Source: Betaproteobacteria bacterium (GTDB lineage: Bacteria; Pseudomonadota; Gammaproteobacteria; Burkholderiales; Rhodocyclaceae). Taken from it: a stretch of 64,000 nucleotides of DNA. Location: the NCBI GenBank assembly GCA_016234745.1, contig JACRAR010000004.1:1-64000 (forward strand), read 5' to 3'. Below the pieces are notes generated by a model. The model worked only from the letters and a program-made list of their open reading frames with translations, did not search any database and was not told the origin of the DNA. The position numbers were made by a program, and so were the translations under genes. Of this stretch, positions 11,111 to 21,185 are shown one piece after another (within the stretch, counting starts at the first letter, position 1; each line of letters opens with the position of its first letter).

Positions 11111-11710
11111 TTACCAGCGTTTGTCCGGTGCCGTGTCGAGGAGCGGTTTCAGTTTCTCGGCAATCGCTTCGCGCGCACGGAAAATCCGGGAACGCACCGT
11201 ACCGATCGGACAATCCATGATCTGAGCGATTTCCTCATAACTCAGGCCGTCGATCTCGCGCAAAACGATGGCATTGCGCAAATCCTCCGGCAGGGCGTCC
11301 ATCGCTGAATTCACCGTGTTTCCGAGCTGTTTGGACATGAGCAGGTGCTCGGGCGTATTGTTGTCATGCAAGTGCTCGCCACCTTCGAATCCTTCCGCAT
11401 CCTCATTGTCAAATTCCGTCGCCACCGGAGCGCGACGGCCTTTGGCAGCCCAGTGATTCTTTGCGGCATTGATACCAATACGGTACAGCCACGTATAAAA
11501 AGCGCTCTCGCCCCGGAAACCCGGCAAAGCACGATAGGCCTTGATGAAGGCCTCCTGGGCGACATCTTCGACTTCAGCCGGATCAGTGATCAAGCGGGAT
11601 AGCAGACGCACCAGCTTGCGCTGGTACTTGGCGACAAGCAGCCCGAAAGCTTGCTTATCCCCCTGCTGCACGCGCTCAACCAGAATCTGGTCAGTTTCGC
11701 GATCTCCCAT
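11111..11710 (-). CDS. rpoE: RNA polymerase sigma-E factor RpoE
   Basis: 199-residue ECF sigma factor for the envelope stress response. Region 2 is seen in DKQAFGLLVAKYQRKL and VEDVAQEAFIKAYRALPGFRGESAFYTWLYRIGINAAKN; region 4 in LPEDLRNAIVLREIDGLSYEEIAQIM. Start ATG 11710 gives MGDRETDQILVERVQQGD, the conserved N-terminus; an upstream in-frame ATG at 11764 adds unconserved residues. It heads the rseA-rseB-mucD set and is divergent from nadB. Confidence 0.96.
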   Translation of the reverse strand: MGDRETDQILVERVQQGDKQAFGLLVAKYQRKLVRLLSRLITDPAEVEDVAQEAFIKAYRALPGFRGESAFYTWLYRIGINAAKNHWAAKGRRAPVATEFDNEDAEGFEGGEHLHDNNTPEHLLMSKQLGNTVNSAMDALPEDLRNAIVLREIDGLSYEEIAQIMDCPIGTVRSRIFRAREAIAEKLKPLLDTAPDKRW

Positions 11711-11861
11711 CGGCTGGCTTCGTCGGTAGTAAAAATGAACGGGTAAGTATACCCGATGCTTCAAACCCCACTCTGCTAACCGCTTATCTGCACTCGTCGA
11801 TCAAGCCAACGCTGCGTCATATCCGCGAAAGTCTGTCAATCCGGTATCAATCGTCATGACA

Positions 11862-11888
11862 GAAGACAAGCGTGCCGGGAAATAGTTC
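11862..11888 (-). promoter_or_regulatory. Candidate sigma-E promoter upstream of rpoE
   Basis: On the minus strand GAACTA at 11888-11883 and TCTTC at 11866-11862 are separated by 16 bases, close to the GAACTT / TCTGA pattern of sigma-E promoters. It lies about 150 bases upstream of rpoE, where autoregulation would be expected. The match is imperfect. Confidence 0.3.
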
Positions 11889-11956
11889 ATCAGCAGTACT
11901 GCGAACCCCTGCCAGCCCGCATGATATAGTTACCACTGGTTTACGATGGATACCCC

Positions 11957-13540
11957 ATGAACGACTTTGATGTCCTGATTCTCGGCAGTGGCCTTGCCGG
12001 GCAATCTCTGGCTCTTAGGCTTGCGGCGCACCGGCGCGTCGCACTGGTAACGAAAAAAACCCTGGAGGACTCAGCTTCAGGCTGGGCACAAGGCGGCATT
12101 GCCGCGGTGCTCGACGCGGCCGACTCGATTGAGTCTCATATCCAGGATACGCTTACGGCCGGCGCCGGCCTTTGCAACGAAGCGGCGACACGCTTTGTCG
12201 TGGAGAATAGTCGCAACGCCATCGAATGGCTGATCGAGCAGGGTGTGCATTTCACCCGCGACGATGCCTCGATGCTGGGCTACCACCTGACGCGCGAAGG
12301 CGGACACAGCCACCGCCGGGTGATCCATGTCGCCGATGCCACCGGAGCGGCAGTCCAGGAAACGCTGACCGACAGGGTGCGGCATCATCCAAGCATCAAA
12401 ATCTTTGAACGGCACATCGCGATCGATCTGATCACCGGAGCAAAGCTGGGCAAGCCGCAACTGGGCTGTATGGGTGCCTATGTCCTGGATATTGAGACCG
12501 ACCGCGTGCTGACCTTCAGCGCCACGCATACGATCCTAGCCACAGGCGGTGCCGGCAAGGTCTATCTGTACACCACCAACCCCGATACCGCCACCGGCGA
12601 TGGCATTGCCATGGCCTGGCGCGCCGGCTGTCGCGTGGCAAACATGGAGTTCGTGCAGTTCCACCCGACCTGCCTCTACCATCCGCAGGCCAAGTCCTTC
12701 CTGATTTCCGAAGCGGTGCGCGGAGAAGGCGGTCTGCTGCGCTTACCCGACGGAACACGTTTCATGCCCAAGCATGACCAACGCGCCGAATTGGCGCCGC
12801 GCGACATCGTCGCCCGGGCGATCGACTTCCAGATGAAAAAGCGCGGCCTCGACTGCGTCTTCCTCGACATCAGCCACAAGCCGGCAAGCTTTCTGATGGA
12901 GCATTTCCCAACCATCCATGCTCGCTGCCTGGAATTCGGCATCGACCTCACGCGCGACCCTATCCCCGTAGTGCCAGCCGCGCACTATACCTGCGGCGGG
13001 GTCGTGACTGATCTGAATGCCCGCACTGATCTGCCCGGACTGTATGCCATCGGCGAGTCGGCTTGCACCGGCCTGCACGGGGCGAATCGTCTTGCCAGCA
13101 ATTCCTTGCTGGAGTGCCTGGTGTTTGCGGCAGCGGCGGCGAAGGATATCCTTGCCGCGAAGCCGCGACGAGCGTCGAAATTGCCGCAATGGGACGAAAG
13201 CCGGGTCACCGACGCCGACGAAGAAATCGTCATTTCGCACAACTGGGATGAGTTGCGCCGCTTCATGTGGGACTATGTCGGCATCGTCCGAACCAACAAA
13301 CGCCTGGAACGCGCGCTGCATCGAATCCGCTTGCTGGAACGCGAAATCGATGACTACTACGCCAATTTCCGCGTCAGCAACGACTTGATTGAACTGCGCA
13401 ATCTGGTCCTGACCGCCCATCTGATCGTGCGCTGTGCCCAGCGCCGCAAGGAAAGCCGGGGCCTGCACTTTAGCCGCGACTATCCGGAGTTGCTGCCGCA
13501 ACCGCGCGACACCCTGCTGCGCCCGACGCGCGGCGGCTGA
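11957..13540 (+). CDS. nadB: L-aspartate oxidase NadB
   Basis: 527-residue flavoprotein that oxidises L-aspartate to iminoaspartate, the first step of NAD synthesis. The FAD-binding Rossmann motif [17 protein letters not shown] is at the N-terminus, followed by [21 protein letters not shown]-type segment ([13 protein letters not shown]) and the active-site region [25 protein letters not shown]. The C-terminal helical domain is complete. It is divergent from rpoE and convergent with the YgfX-like gene, five bases away. Confidence 0.96.
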   Translation: MNDFDVLILGSGLAGQSLALRLAAHRRVALVTKKTLEDSASGWAQGGIAAVLDAADSIESHIQDTLTAGAGLCNEAATRFVVENSRNAIEWLIEQGVHFTRDDASMLGYHLTREGGHSHRRVIHVADATGAAVQETLTDRVRHHPSIKIFERHIAIDLITGAKLGKPQLGCMGAYVLDIETDRVLTFSATHTILATGGAGKVYLYTTNPDTATGDGIAMAWRAGCRVANMEFVQFHPTCLYHPQAKSFLISEAVRGEGGLLRLPDGTRFMPKHDQRAELAPRDIVARAIDFQMKKRGLDCVFLDISHKPASFLMEHFPTIHARCLEFGIDLTRDPIPVVPAAHYTCGGVVTDLNARTDLPGLYAIGESACTGLHGANRLASNSLLECLVFAAAAAKDILAAKPRRASKLPQWDESRVTDADEEIVISHNWDELRRFMWDYVGIVRTNKRLERALHRIRLLEREIDDYYANFRVSNDLIELRNLVLTAHLIVRCAQRRKESRGLHFSRDYPELLPQPRDTLLRPTRGG

Positions 13541-13545
13541 CCCCC

Positions 13546-13971
13546 TCAGTATTGGCTTGCATCCGCCTGCCAGCGCAACCAGAGGCGCAACTGGCGAAAG
13601 GCCTCTGCAGGCAAGGAATCCGGCAGCAGCACCAAGGCCTCAAGTCGCTTGCCGAAGCGCAGCAGGAGCACCGTCAATTGCGGCGTGACCGTGCTATGCA
13701 GATGCACCCGCGTCTCCCCGGTTTCACCGTTCGAACGGAGATATTCGAGTTTTCCGTCGGCGCGCAACAACAGGCTTACGATTCTCTTCGCCCCATGAGT
13801 GCGCCGCCAGGTCGTCCCGAACGAAGCGCAGACCAGCAATAGCAGCATCAGCCGTATCCAGCCCGATGCACTGATTGCCCCAAGCACGGCCAGTGCAACA
13901 CCATGCATCACCAGCAACAGAACGTCCAGACGCCGGGATGCCTGAAGTAGTAGGGTCATCGGCAGCTGCAT
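13546..13971 (-). CDS. YgfX-like small membrane protein
   Basis: 141-residue protein with two closely spaced hydrophobic helices (VMHGVALAVLGAISASGWIRLMLLLLVCAS) and a C-terminal cytoplasmic domain ending FRQLRLWLRWQ. This layout and its place next to nadB and the rpoE operon match the YgfX/DUF1434 group, called CptA in Escherichia coli where it pairs with the succinate dehydrogenase assembly factor SdhE. No sdhE-like gene is adjacent here, so a toxin role is not implied. Confidence 0.75.
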   Translation of the reverse strand: MQLPMTLLLQASRRLDVLLLVMHGVALAVLGAISASGWIRLMLLLLVCASFGTTWRRTHGAKRIVSLLLRADGKLEYLRSNGETGETRVHLHSTVTPQLTVLLLRFGKRLEALVLLPDSLPAEAFRQLRLWLRWQADASQY

Positions 13972-13983
13972 GGCTGCCGGTTC

Positions 13984-15222
13984 TTATAGGCGGCTAAGTG
14001 CCAGGGTGCCGTTGGTTCCGCCAAAACCGAAGGAATTCGTGAGAACGGCACGTATCTCCATCTTGCGCGCGGCATTGGCGCAATAATCGAGGTCGCACTG
14101 TTCGTCCTGGTTGAAAATATTGATGGTCGGCGGAGATATCTGATGGTGCAGGGCCAGGGTTGAAATCACCGCCTCGACACCGCCCGCCGCCCCCAGCAGA
14201 TGCCCCGTCATCGACTTGGTGGAATTGACCACCAGCTTCCTCGCGTGATCACCGAAACAGCGCTTGACGGCGACCGTCTCAGCCAGATCGCCGAGGGGAG
14301 TGGATGTGCCGTGGGCATTGATGTAATCAATCTGATCCGGATTCAGTCGAGCATTGTTCAAGGCATTCAGCATGCAGCGTCTTGCACCATCGCCATCTTC
14401 GGCTGGCGCGGTCATGTGGTGTGCGTCTCCGCTCATGCCATAGCCGGCGACTTCTGCGTAAATACGCGCACCGCGCACTTTGGCATGCTCATATTCTTCC
14501 AGCAGCATGACTCCGGCACCTTCGCCCAGCACAAAGCCATCGCGATCCTTGTCCCAAGGCCGACTCGCTGTCGCCGGGTCGTCGTTGCGGGTAGACAGGG
14601 CGCGCGCCGAAGCAAATCCGCCAATCGCCAAAGGCGTGACGGTGGATTCCGCGCCGCCACAAAGCATCATGTCGGCATCGCCATATTCAATGATGCGCGC
14701 CGATTCGCCAATGCAATGGGTCGCCGTAGTGCAGGCCGTCACCATCGCCAGATTCGGCCCCTTCAAGCCAAACATGATCGAAAGATGCCCGGCGATCATG
14801 TTGATGATGGTGCTGGGAATGAAGAATGGGGATATTTTGCGCGGGCCGGCGGCAAGAAATTCGTTATGCGTCGACTCGATCATCTGCAGGCCACCGATAC
14901 CCGAACCGACGTTGACGCCGATTCGCTCCGCATTCTCGGGTGTCACCTCAAGGCCGGAGTCGCGAAACGCCTGGATCCCGGCCGCCATGCCGTAATGGAT
15001 AAAAGTATCCATGCGGCGTGCTTCTTTGGGGGAGAGATACGGCGTGACATCGAAGTTCTTGACCTCGCCGGCGATCTTCACCGACATCGCACTCGGGTCG
15101 AAACGCGTGATCGTGCCGATGCCGGATTGGCCAGCAACCAGGTTGTCCCATGCATCGGAAATGGTGTTCCCCACTGGGGATATGATGCCTAAACCAGTGA
15201 CAACAACTCTGCGGCGTGACAC
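13984..15222 (-). CDS. fabF: 3-oxoacyl-ACP synthase II FabF
   Basis: 412-residue condensing enzyme that elongates acyl-ACP with malonyl-ACP. The Cys-His-His triad lies in [29 protein letters not shown] and [16 protein letters not shown]. Start is GTG 15222, six bases after a GGAG ribosome binding site. It is the last gene of the leftward fatty-acid operon, directly after acpP. Confidence 0.97.
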   Translation of the reverse strand: MSRRRVVVTGLGIISPVGNTISDAWDNLVAGQSGIGTITRFDPSAMSVKIAGEVKNFDVTPYLSPKEARRMDTFIHYGMAAGIQAFRDSGLEVTPENAERIGVNVGSGIGGLQMIESTHNEFLAAGPRKISPFFIPSTIINMIAGHLSIMFGLKGPNLAMVTACTTATHCIGESARIIEYGDADMMLCGGAESTVTPLAIGGFASARALSTRNDDPATASRPWDKDRDGFVLGEGAGVMLLEEYEHAKVRGARIYAEVAGYGMSGDAHHMTAPAEDGDGARRCMLNALNNARLNPDQIDYINAHGTSTPLGDLAETVAVKRCFGDHARKLVVNSTKSMTGHLLGAAGGVEAVISTLALHHQISPPTINIFNQDEQCDLDYCANAARKMEIRAVLTNSFGFGGTNGTLALSRL

Positions 15223-15267
15223 AAGGAACTCCCGGTGCGATTTGAAACTGGGGTAAGTACTGCGGAA

Positions 15268-15507
15268 TTACTTCTTGACGTGAGCGACGACGTAATCGAT
15301 GGCTTGCTGCACGTTGGTGATTTTTTCGGCTTCTTCATCCGGGATCTCGCACTCGAACTCTTCCTCGAGGGCCATCACCAACTCCACTGTGTCGAGAGAA
15401 TCCGCACCCAGGTCGTCAACGAATGACGACTCGTTCTTGATTTCGGATTCATTGACGCCCAACTGCTCGGCGACGATTTTCTTGACACGTTGTTCGATGT
15501 TCTCCAT
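15268..15507 (-). CDS. acpP: Acyl carrier protein AcpP
   Basis: 79-residue acidic four-helix protein that carries growing acyl chains. The phosphopantetheine attachment site is Ser37 in [18 protein letters not shown]. It would be charged by the AcpS encoded at 1174-1551. Ribosome binding site AGGAGCAGTT precedes the ATG. It lies between fabG and fabF as usual. Confidence 0.98.
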   Translation of the reverse strand: MENIEQRVKKIVAEQLGVNESEIKNESSFVDDLGADSLDTVELVMALEEEFECEIPDEEAEKITNVQQAIDYVVAHVKK

Positions 15508-15593
15508 GAACTGCTCCTTCCCTGATTATCAGGTGTTGTGAATAACCCGCTCATTTTACCAGAAGGCGGACGACAGACGATACCTGGACTTCT

Positions 15594-16334
15594 TCAGGCC
15601 ATGTATAAGCCGCCATTGATATGCAGCGTTGCTCCAGTCACATAGCCGGCACGCGGAGAAGCGAAGTACGCCACCGCCGCTGCGATCTCCTCAGGCTGAC
15701 CGAGCCGCCCCAGCGGGATTCTCTCCAGCAAGGCCTTGTGCTGTGCTTCAGACATGGTCTTGATCATGTCGGTATCGATAGAACCCGGGGCAATGCAGTT
15801 CACAGTGATATTCCGGCTGCCCAGTTCCTGCGCCAGGGATCGCGTCATGCCGGCGACACCAGCCTTTGCTGCCGCGTAGTTGGCCTGTCCCGGGTTGCCC
15901 GAACTGCCAACCACCGAAGTGATATTAATGATCCGCCCATGGCGCGCCTTCATCATGCCGCGCATCACCAGCCGGGACATCCGAAACGTCGCTTTGAGGT
16001 TCGTATCAATCACGCTGTCCCACTCCTCGTCCCTCATGCGCATGGAGAGGTTGTCGCGCGTGATGCCGGCGTTGTTGACCAGAATGCTGACGCTGCCGTA
16101 CTTCTGTTCTATCTCTCCGATCAAGCCAGAACAGGCGTCAACATCGGTTATATCCAGTACGGCGCCCCAACCTGCAATGCCGGCTTGGTCGAGGCTGTGT
16201 TGTATCTTCGCAGCACCTTCCGTGGTTGTGGCGGTTCCCACCACCGTAGCTTTCAGTCCGCCCAGTTCCTGCAAAATGGCCCAGCCAATTCCTCTTGAAG
16301 CGCCAGTGATTAACGCGATTTGTCCAGTTAACAT
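15594..16334 (-). CDS. fabG: 3-oxoacyl-ACP reductase FabG
   Basis: 246-residue short-chain dehydrogenase that reduces 3-oxoacyl-ACP with NADPH. The cofactor motif TGASRGIG, the NNAG motif (LVNNAGITRDNL), the catalytic Ser in ITSVVGSSGN and the Tyr-x3-Lys pair in QANYAAAKAGV are all present. The C-terminus VTGATLHINGGLYMA is typical. It overlaps fabD by seven bases. Confidence 0.97.
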   Translation of the reverse strand: MLTGQIALITGASRGIGWAILQELGGLKATVVGTATTTEGAAKIQHSLDQAGIAGWGAVLDITDVDACSGLIGEIEQKYGSVSILVNNAGITRDNLSMRMRDEEWDSVIDTNLKATFRMSRLVMRGMMKARHGRIINITSVVGSSGNPGQANYAAAKAGVAGMTRSLAQELGSRNITVNCIAPGSIDTDMIKTMSEAQHKALLERIPLGRLGQPEEIAAAVAYFASPRAGYVTGATLHINGGLYMA

Positions 16335-17284
16335 GGTTGCTCCTGCGAATGGTCTGCGGTTACAGCGGTCACGGCTGCATTGATGCCTGCCAGATCAGCA
16401 AGCGCACCTCCTGTCACACCATCGGCGCAGCGCTTGATCAAGCCCGCCAACACCTTGCCCGGACCGCATTCATAAATATGCGTGACACCCTGCGCTGCCA
16501 TCGTCTGCATGATTTCCACCCAGCGTACCGGAGAAGCAGCCTGACGCACCAGGGAATCCCGGATTTGTTCGGGATCCAGCAGGCAAACGACGTCAGCATT
16601 GTTCAGCACGGGGATAACCGGCCTGGATACGGCCACCTTGGCCAATCCAAGCTTGAGTTTCTGTGCGGCGGGCTGCATCAGTGCGCAATGGAAAGGCGCT
16701 GATACCGCCAGAAGCATCGCGCGTTTGGCGCCTTTGGCCTTGCAAGAATCAACCGCCCGCTGTACCGCGGCGGCATGACCGGCGATGACCGTCTGTTCGG
16801 GTGAATTGAAATTCACGGCCTCGACCACCTGGCCTTGCGCGCTCTCAGCACAAGCCTCCTGCACCAGAGCGGACGCGAGCCCGAGTATTGCCGCCATGGC
16901 ACCCTCGCCCGCGGCAACCGCTTCTTGCATGGCCTTTGCGCGCAGTTCGACCAGAGGCACGGCCTGCCTGAAAGGGATGGCTTCTGCCGCCACCAGCGCC
17001 GAGTATTCTCCGAGACTGTGGCCGGCCACCAGCGCCGGCCGCGGGCCGCCCTGAGCCAGCCACAAACGATAGGCAGCAATGCCGGCAGTCAGCATCAGCG
17101 GTTGGGTATTCACAGTCTGATTGAGCGCCTCGGCCGGTCCTGACGTGACCAGTTGCCACAAATCGCGGCCAAGCGCCTGCGAGGCCTCATCGAAAGTTTC
17201 GCGGATGACACTGTTGTCGCCGTATGCACCCATCATGCCCAGTGATTGCGATCCCTGGCCGGGAAAAACCAATGCAAATTTCAT
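16328..17284 (-). CDS. fabD: Malonyl-CoA:ACP transacylase FabD
   Basis: 318-residue acyltransferase that loads malonate on ACP. It begins FALVFPGQGSQSLGM and has the nucleophile elbow GHSLGEYSAL with the catalytic Ser; the partner His lies in SAPFHCALMQPA. The C-terminal end is slightly longer than usual. It is placed between fabH and fabG. Confidence 0.97.
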   Translation of the reverse strand: MKFALVFPGQGSQSLGMMGAYGDNSVIRETFDEASQALGRDLWQLVTSGPAEALNQTVNTQPLMLTAGIAAYRLWLAQGGPRPALVAGHSLGEYSALVAAEAIPFRQAVPLVELRAKAMQEAVAAGEGAMAAILGLASALVQEACAESAQGQVVEAVNFNSPEQTVIAGHAAAVQRAVDSCKAKGAKRAMLLAVSAPFHCALMQPAAQKLKLGLAKVAVSRPVIPVLNNADVVCLLDPEQIRDSLVRQAASPVRWVEIMQTMAAQGVTHIYECGPGKVLAGLIKRCADGVTGGALADLAGINAAVTAVTADHSQEQPC

Positions 17285-17300
17285 ATCATCGCCTCACGCA

Positions 17301-18278
17301 TCAATATTTGAGCAGCGCGGCGCCCCAGGTGAAGCCGCCACCGACGCCCTCGAACAAAACCACGTCGCCGCGCTTGATTCTGCCATCACGAACCGCCTCG
17401 TCCAACGCCAAGGGAATCGAGGCAGCGGAAGTGTTGCCGTGACGCTCGACCGTGACGATCACTTTCTCCAGCGGCAAACCCAGTTTCCTGGCCGTGGCCT
17501 GCAGGATCCGGATGTTCGCCTGGTGCGGGATCATCCAGTCGACCTGAGCCACATTCATCGCTGCCTCATGAAGAACTTCCTGGGCAACCTCGGCCAAGAT
17601 CTTGACTGCGAATTTGAATACTGCCTGGCCATCCATCTGCAGGAAGGGCGAACCGACCACCTCGCCTCTGCTGATCTGTCCCGGTACGGAAAGTATCCCG
17701 CTATAGCTGCCATCGGCATGCAAGGCACTGGCGAGGATGCCGGGTTCCGCACTGGCTTCGAGAACCACCGCCCCGGCGCCGTCGCCGAACAGGACGCAAG
17801 TTGCGCGATCGTTCCAGTCGAGAATGCGCGAGAAAACCTCGGCACCGACCACCAAGGCGCATCGATGCGAGCCGGAACGAATGAACTTGTCCGCAATTGC
17901 CAGACCGTAGGCAAAACCGCTGCATACCGCCTGCACATCGAAAGCCGCCGCACCATTCCGGATGCCAAGCTTTTGTTGCAACAAGGCGGCGCTGCTGGGA
18001 AAAACCATGTCCGGCGTCGAAGTGGCGAGGATGATGAGATCGACATCCTCGGCGGCCCTGCCGGCCGCTGCAAGTGCGCGGAGACTGGCTTGCAACGCCA
18101 AATCGCTGGTGACAACCGATTCCTCGGCCAGATGGCGGTAACGGATTCCAGTGCGCTCGACTATCCAACTGTCGTTACTGTCTATGCCGCGTGCGACGAG
18201 GTCGTCGTTGCTGACCGGGGCACCGGGTAGGTAGCTGCCAGTGCCGGTGATTTGCGAAAAAACAGTCGGCCGAGTCAT
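17301..18278 (-). CDS. fabH: 3-oxoacyl-ACP synthase III FabH
   Basis: 325-residue enzyme that starts fatty acid synthesis by condensing acetyl-CoA with malonyl-ACP. The catalytic triad is Cys in [11 protein letters not shown], His in [12 protein letters not shown] and Asn in [13 protein letters not shown]. The C-terminus [13 protein letters not shown] is typical. ATG 18278 overlaps the plsX stop (ATGA). Confidence 0.97.
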   Translation of the reverse strand: MTRPTVFSQITGTGSYLPGAPVSNDDLVARGIDSNDSWIVERTGIRYRHLAEESVVTSDLALQASLRALAAAGRAAEDVDLIILATSTPDMVFPSSAALLQQKLGIRNGAAAFDVQAVCSGFAYGLAIADKFIRSGSHRCALVVGAEVFSRILDWNDRATCVLFGDGAGAVVLEASAEPGILASALHADGSYSGILSVPGQISRGEVVGSPFLQMDGQAVFKFAVKILAEVAQEVLHEAAMNVAQVDWMIPHQANIRILQATARKLGLPLEKVIVTVERHGNTSAASIPLALDEAVRDGRIKRGDVVLFEGVGGGFTWGAALLKY

Positions 18279-19288
18279 ACGCTGGCAGATGACACCGCCA
18301 TGCGGGCGGCGATACGTTCGGGGAGCTTGTTGCGTGCCGCCAGCGCCGCCTGCTCGAGGGCATGGAAAAAGGCCAGGGCATCGGCCGAGCCATGGCTTTT
18401 GACGACGATCCCCTTCAGGCCGAGCAGGCTGGCGCCATTGAAGCGCCGGGGATCAAAACGGTGCTTGAAGGCATTCAGGACCGGCAAAGTCAGCAATGCT
18501 GTCAGGCGGGTCCGCCAATTGCGGTTGAATTCCTCGCGCAGTGCAGCACTCATCATACGTGCCACACCCTCGGAGGCCTTGAGCGTGACGTTGCCGACAA
18601 AACCATCGCAGACCACCAGGTCCACCGTTCCTTTGTAGAGATCATCGCCTTCGACATTGCCGAAGAAATTCAGTCCGCTGGTTTTAAGCAACTCACCGGC
18701 GCGCTTGACGACCTCATTGCCCTTGATCTCCTCCTGACCGATATTCAGCAATCCGACTTTGGGTCGCTCCTTGCTCTCAAGGGCGGCAATCAGCATCGAG
18801 CCCATGATGCCGAACTGCAGCAGATGCTCCGGCTGGCAATCGACATTTGCGCCGAGATCGAGGACATAGGTGTGGCCGTGCAAGGTGGGTACAACGCTGG
18901 CGATCGCCGGGCGATCTATTCCCGGCAAAGTTTTCAACACAAAATGCGAGATCGCCATCAAGGCGCCGGTGTTACCCGCTGAAAGCGCTGCTTGTGCCAC
19001 GTTAGACTTGACCAGTTCGATCGCGACACGCATCGAGGAGTCTTTTTTGTTGCGCAAGGCGGTGGCGATCGGTTCGTCCATGGCCACCTGCTCGCTCGCA
19101 TGACGGATGGTCAGGCGCGGCCCGAATTCGGCCTCGGCTTTTCCCAGCAGGGGCAACAGTTGATCCCTAAGTCCAACCAGGATCATGGAGCAATCCGGAT
19201 CATGCCGCAGAAAATCAAGCGCGGCAGGCACGGTAACCGTTGGACCATGGTCACCACCCATACAGTCGATGGCCAGCGTCACCGTCAT
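18275..19288 (-). CDS. plsX: Phosphate acyltransferase PlsX
   Basis: 337-residue peripheral membrane enzyme that makes acyl-phosphate from acyl-ACP for phospholipid synthesis. Family signatures are [12 protein letters not shown] at the N-terminus, [13 protein letters not shown], and [18 protein letters not shown]. It follows rpmF by 94 bases and overlaps fabH. The rpmF-plsX-fabH order is standard. Confidence 0.97.
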   Translation of the reverse strand: MTVTLAIDCMGGDHGPTVTVPAALDFLRHDPDCSMILVGLRDQLLPLLGKAEAEFGPRLTIRHASEQVAMDEPIATALRNKKDSSMRVAIELVKSNVAQAALSAGNTGALMAISHFVLKTLPGIDRPAIASVVPTLHGHTYVLDLGANVDCQPEHLLQFGIMGSMLIAALESKERPKVGLLNIGQEEIKGNEVVKRAGELLKTSGLNFFGNVEGDDLYKGTVDLVVCDGFVGNVTLKASEGVARMMSAALREEFNRNWRTRLTALLTLPVLNAFKHRFDPRRFNGASLLGLKGIVVKSHGSADALAFFHALEQAALAARNKLPERIAARMAVSSASV

Positions 19289-19382
19289 TACGAGATCTCT
19301 TGCGGAGGGTTGTTGTTAAGCGAAGACCGGCCGAAGCCTGCCAGCAGTGCGCGCCAGAAGCGCGCGTCCTATCGAGGGTTAC

Positions 19383-19562
19383 TCACTCGTCTTTGCTTTT
19401 TGCAACTTTTTTGCCCCGATAGTAGCCATTGGGACTGATGTGGTGACGCAGATGAACTTCGCCCGTCGTCGCCTCGACCGCCAGCGGCGGCGCAGTCAGA
19501 AAGTCATGGGCACGATGCATGCCGCGTTTGGATGGGGATTTCTTGTTCTGCTGGACTGCCAT
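19383..19562 (-). CDS. rpmF: 50S ribosomal protein L32
   Basis: 59-residue basic protein. The start [20 protein letters not shown] and the segment [17 protein letters not shown] are diagnostic for L32. The zinc cysteines of some L32 forms are absent. Start ATG 19562 is chosen because the conserved N-terminus begins there. It lies between yceD and plsX. Confidence 0.97.
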   Translation of the reverse strand: MAVQQNKKSPSKRGMHRAHDFLTAPPLAVEATTGEVHLRHHISPNGYYRGKKVAKSKDE

Positions 19563-19598
19563 TTCGATACTCCTCAATAAAACGTTCAGATCGTTGTT

Positions 19599-20093
19599 TC
19601 AATGCTTCTTCAACTGGGCCAGCGCCGCAAAAGGAGAAGCGGCAACGCTATCCTCGGCGTATCCCGGCAATGCACAGATTTCATGCCGCGGTGCAATCGG
19701 TAAAGCTAGCAATACTTCATCTTCCAACAAGGCCAGCAACGGCTGTTCCTCCAGCGCTTCGATAGGATCAGACCGATCGTCTTCCAGCGACTCGTCGGGC
19801 CAGTCTTGACCTGGTGCGACAAGCTGCAAATGACTCCTGACGCTCAACGCAAAATCCAATGCCGCTAGGCAGCGCTGGCACCTCAAATGCAATTCGCCGG
19901 ATACCTCGACCAGCAAATAAGGCTTGCCTTCATCATCACGGCCGCCCTGCACTTCCCAGGCCAGTTTCCCTTCATCGTCGGCAAGCGCATCCGATAGCCG
20001 CCGCAAACAATTAACCGGAACCTCTCCAGCCAGATGACGTGCCTCAAAAGCAAACTTGATGCTATTGATGAAATAATCGTCAATTAGCTTCAT
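19599..20093 (-). CDS. yceD: YceD family protein (DUF177)
   Basis: 164-residue protein of the DUF177/YceD family, always found next to rpmF and linked to 23S rRNA metabolism. The family CxxC motif appears as LRCQRCLAAL, and the acidic C-terminal half ends SPFAALAQLKKH. It is the first gene of the leftward yceD-rpmF-plsX-fab operon. The IS element begins only 68 bases upstream of its start. Confidence 0.92.
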   Translation of the reverse strand: MKLIDDYFINSIKFAFEARHLAGEVPVNCLRRLSDALADDEGKLAWEVQGGRDDEGKPYLLVEVSGELHLRCQRCLAALDFALSVRSHLQLVAPGQDWPDESLEDDRSDPIEALEEQPLLALLEDEVLLALPIAPRHEICALPGYAEDSVAASPFAALAQLKKH

Positions 20094-20117
20094 ATGCCGC
20101 CGCGGTGCAAACGATAG

Positions 20118-20146
20118 ATAATATAATTTTTCTCTTCTTTAGTCAA
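20118..20146 (-). promoter_or_regulatory. Sigma-70 promoter of the yceD-rpmF-plsX-fab operon
   Basis: On the minus strand TTGACT at 20146-20141 and TATTAT at 20123-20118 are separated by exactly 17 bases, close to the sigma-70 consensus. The start point would be near 20111, about 18 bases before the yceD ATG. The IS element stops 7 bases beyond the duplicated target at 20153, so this promoter is intact. Confidence 0.7.
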
Positions 20147-20152
20147 AATAAG

Positions 20153-20160
20153 CACCTCCG
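20153..20160. repeat. Target-site duplication, left copy
   Basis: CACCTCCG directly precedes the left inverted end of the IS and is repeated exactly at 22512-22519 after the right end. Eight bases is within the range reported for IS1-family elements. Confidence 0.85.
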
Positions 20161-20179
20161 GGTAGTGGTTCAGTTTGAA
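20161..20179. repeat. Left terminal inverted repeat of the IS
   Basis: GGTAGTGGTTCAGTTTGAA, the exact reverse complement of 22493-22511. The transposase stop codon lies just inside. Confidence 0.9.
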
Positions 20180-21042
20180 GAATCATCGGTTACAAAATTC
20201 TTTGGCATAGTTTCGGCCATCATGATGACTTCTTCCAAGTCCCATAGATGATCAGAGATTCCAGATTCCATAGCTGGCGTAACCCGCAGCGTCTTGTGAA
20301 TTTTGCAGAAGTTGTAGAACATGAAATACAAGCTGATCGCGTGCATGTGATTTTCCAGCTTCTTTGAGAATGCATTGGTCAGTCTAGTGAATCGCCGCAT
20401 GTGCATCCGCATGGTTAGATTGGCGCGCTCGACAAAGCTTGTCGAGACATCCTTCATAACCGGATTGCCTGTAACTTGGCGCTTCTCAATCCCTGTCACT
20501 TCTGCGGGACTGTAGCGCCGCCCCTCATCCTTGGTAGCTGTCTGGTTGCCGTAGAGCTTAATGAGCTGCGCGAAATCAATATCAACACCAAAGGCACCTT
20601 CAACGGCCGTCAAATAGGCTTTGTGACCGTCTGTAGTGAGTTGCACGCGGCCTTCAAGGCGCTTCGCCAGATCGTCTATGAAGACGCATGCAGAATCCAC
20701 TCCGCGCGTTCCTACGTGCCAGCAAGGTACAAGCTTTGTATCGGCATCAATGGCCGTCCAGGTATAGACATCGCCCAGGCCAAAAATGCCCTTGTGTTCT
20801 TCGGGTACGTTGCGCTCCTTCATTCCGACAAAAGACCAGATTTCGTCGCATTGCACTTTCTTGAGGTTCAGGCCGGTCATGACGCGATCTTGGTAGAGGG
20901 CGCAGGCTTCGCCTACTTCAGCCAGTAACTTGAGAACCGTGTTCTTTGACGCGCCAGTAAGCCGGCAAGTGGCGTTAATGCCTACGCCTTCACAGAGGGA
21001 AGCAAGGATTCTGGCGCGGTCTTTGATGGAAAGGCGGTTCAT
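20170..21042 (-). CDS. IS1-type DDE transposase
   Basis: 290-residue transposase. An N-terminal helix-turn-helix (RILASLCEGVGINATCRLTGASKNTVLKLL) precedes the DDE domain with Asp in CDEIWSFVG, Asp in TTDGHKAYL and Glu in SFVERANLTMRMHMRR, the usual pattern of the single-frame IS1-related group. The C-terminus MFYNFCKIHKTLRVTPAME is also typical. Start ATG 21042 has a GAGG ribosome binding site; a GTG at 21060 is a less likely start. All catalytic residues are present and the element ends are intact, so it may be active. Confidence 0.9.
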   Translation of the reverse strand: MNRLSIKDRARILASLCEGVGINATCRLTGASKNTVLKLLAEVGEACALYQDRVMTGLNLKKVQCDEIWSFVGMKERNVPEEHKGIFGLGDVYTWTAIDADTKLVPCWHVGTRGVDSACVFIDDLAKRLEGRVQLTTDGHKAYLTAVEGAFGVDIDFAQLIKLYGNQTATKDEGRRYSPAEVTGIEKRQVTGNPVMKDVSTSFVERANLTMRMHMRRFTRLTNAFSKKLENHMHAISLYFMFYNFCKIHKTLRVTPAMESGISDHLWDLEEVIMMAETMPKNFVTDDSSN

Positions 21043-21088
21043 GATTGTTACCTCTGGCACAATTCATAATGAACATTATACCAGAGTT

Positions 21089-21143
21089 ATACCGAGGCGC
21101 AATACCGACCAAAAAATATATTGCGGTATATACCGAAATACCG
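21089..21143. promoter_or_regulatory. ATACCG repeat cluster between divergent IS genes
   Basis: The hexamer ATACCG occurs at 21089, 21102, 21130 and 21138, with an inverted copy at 21124, giving the perfect palindrome CGGTATATACCG at 21124-21135. The cluster sits in the 143-base divergent space between transposase and DUF5343 genes, where an operator would act on both. No regulator is identified. Confidence 0.45.
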
Positions 21144-21185
21144 TATACTGACATCCAGATTCTTAATTCTTATGCGAGGCGTATT

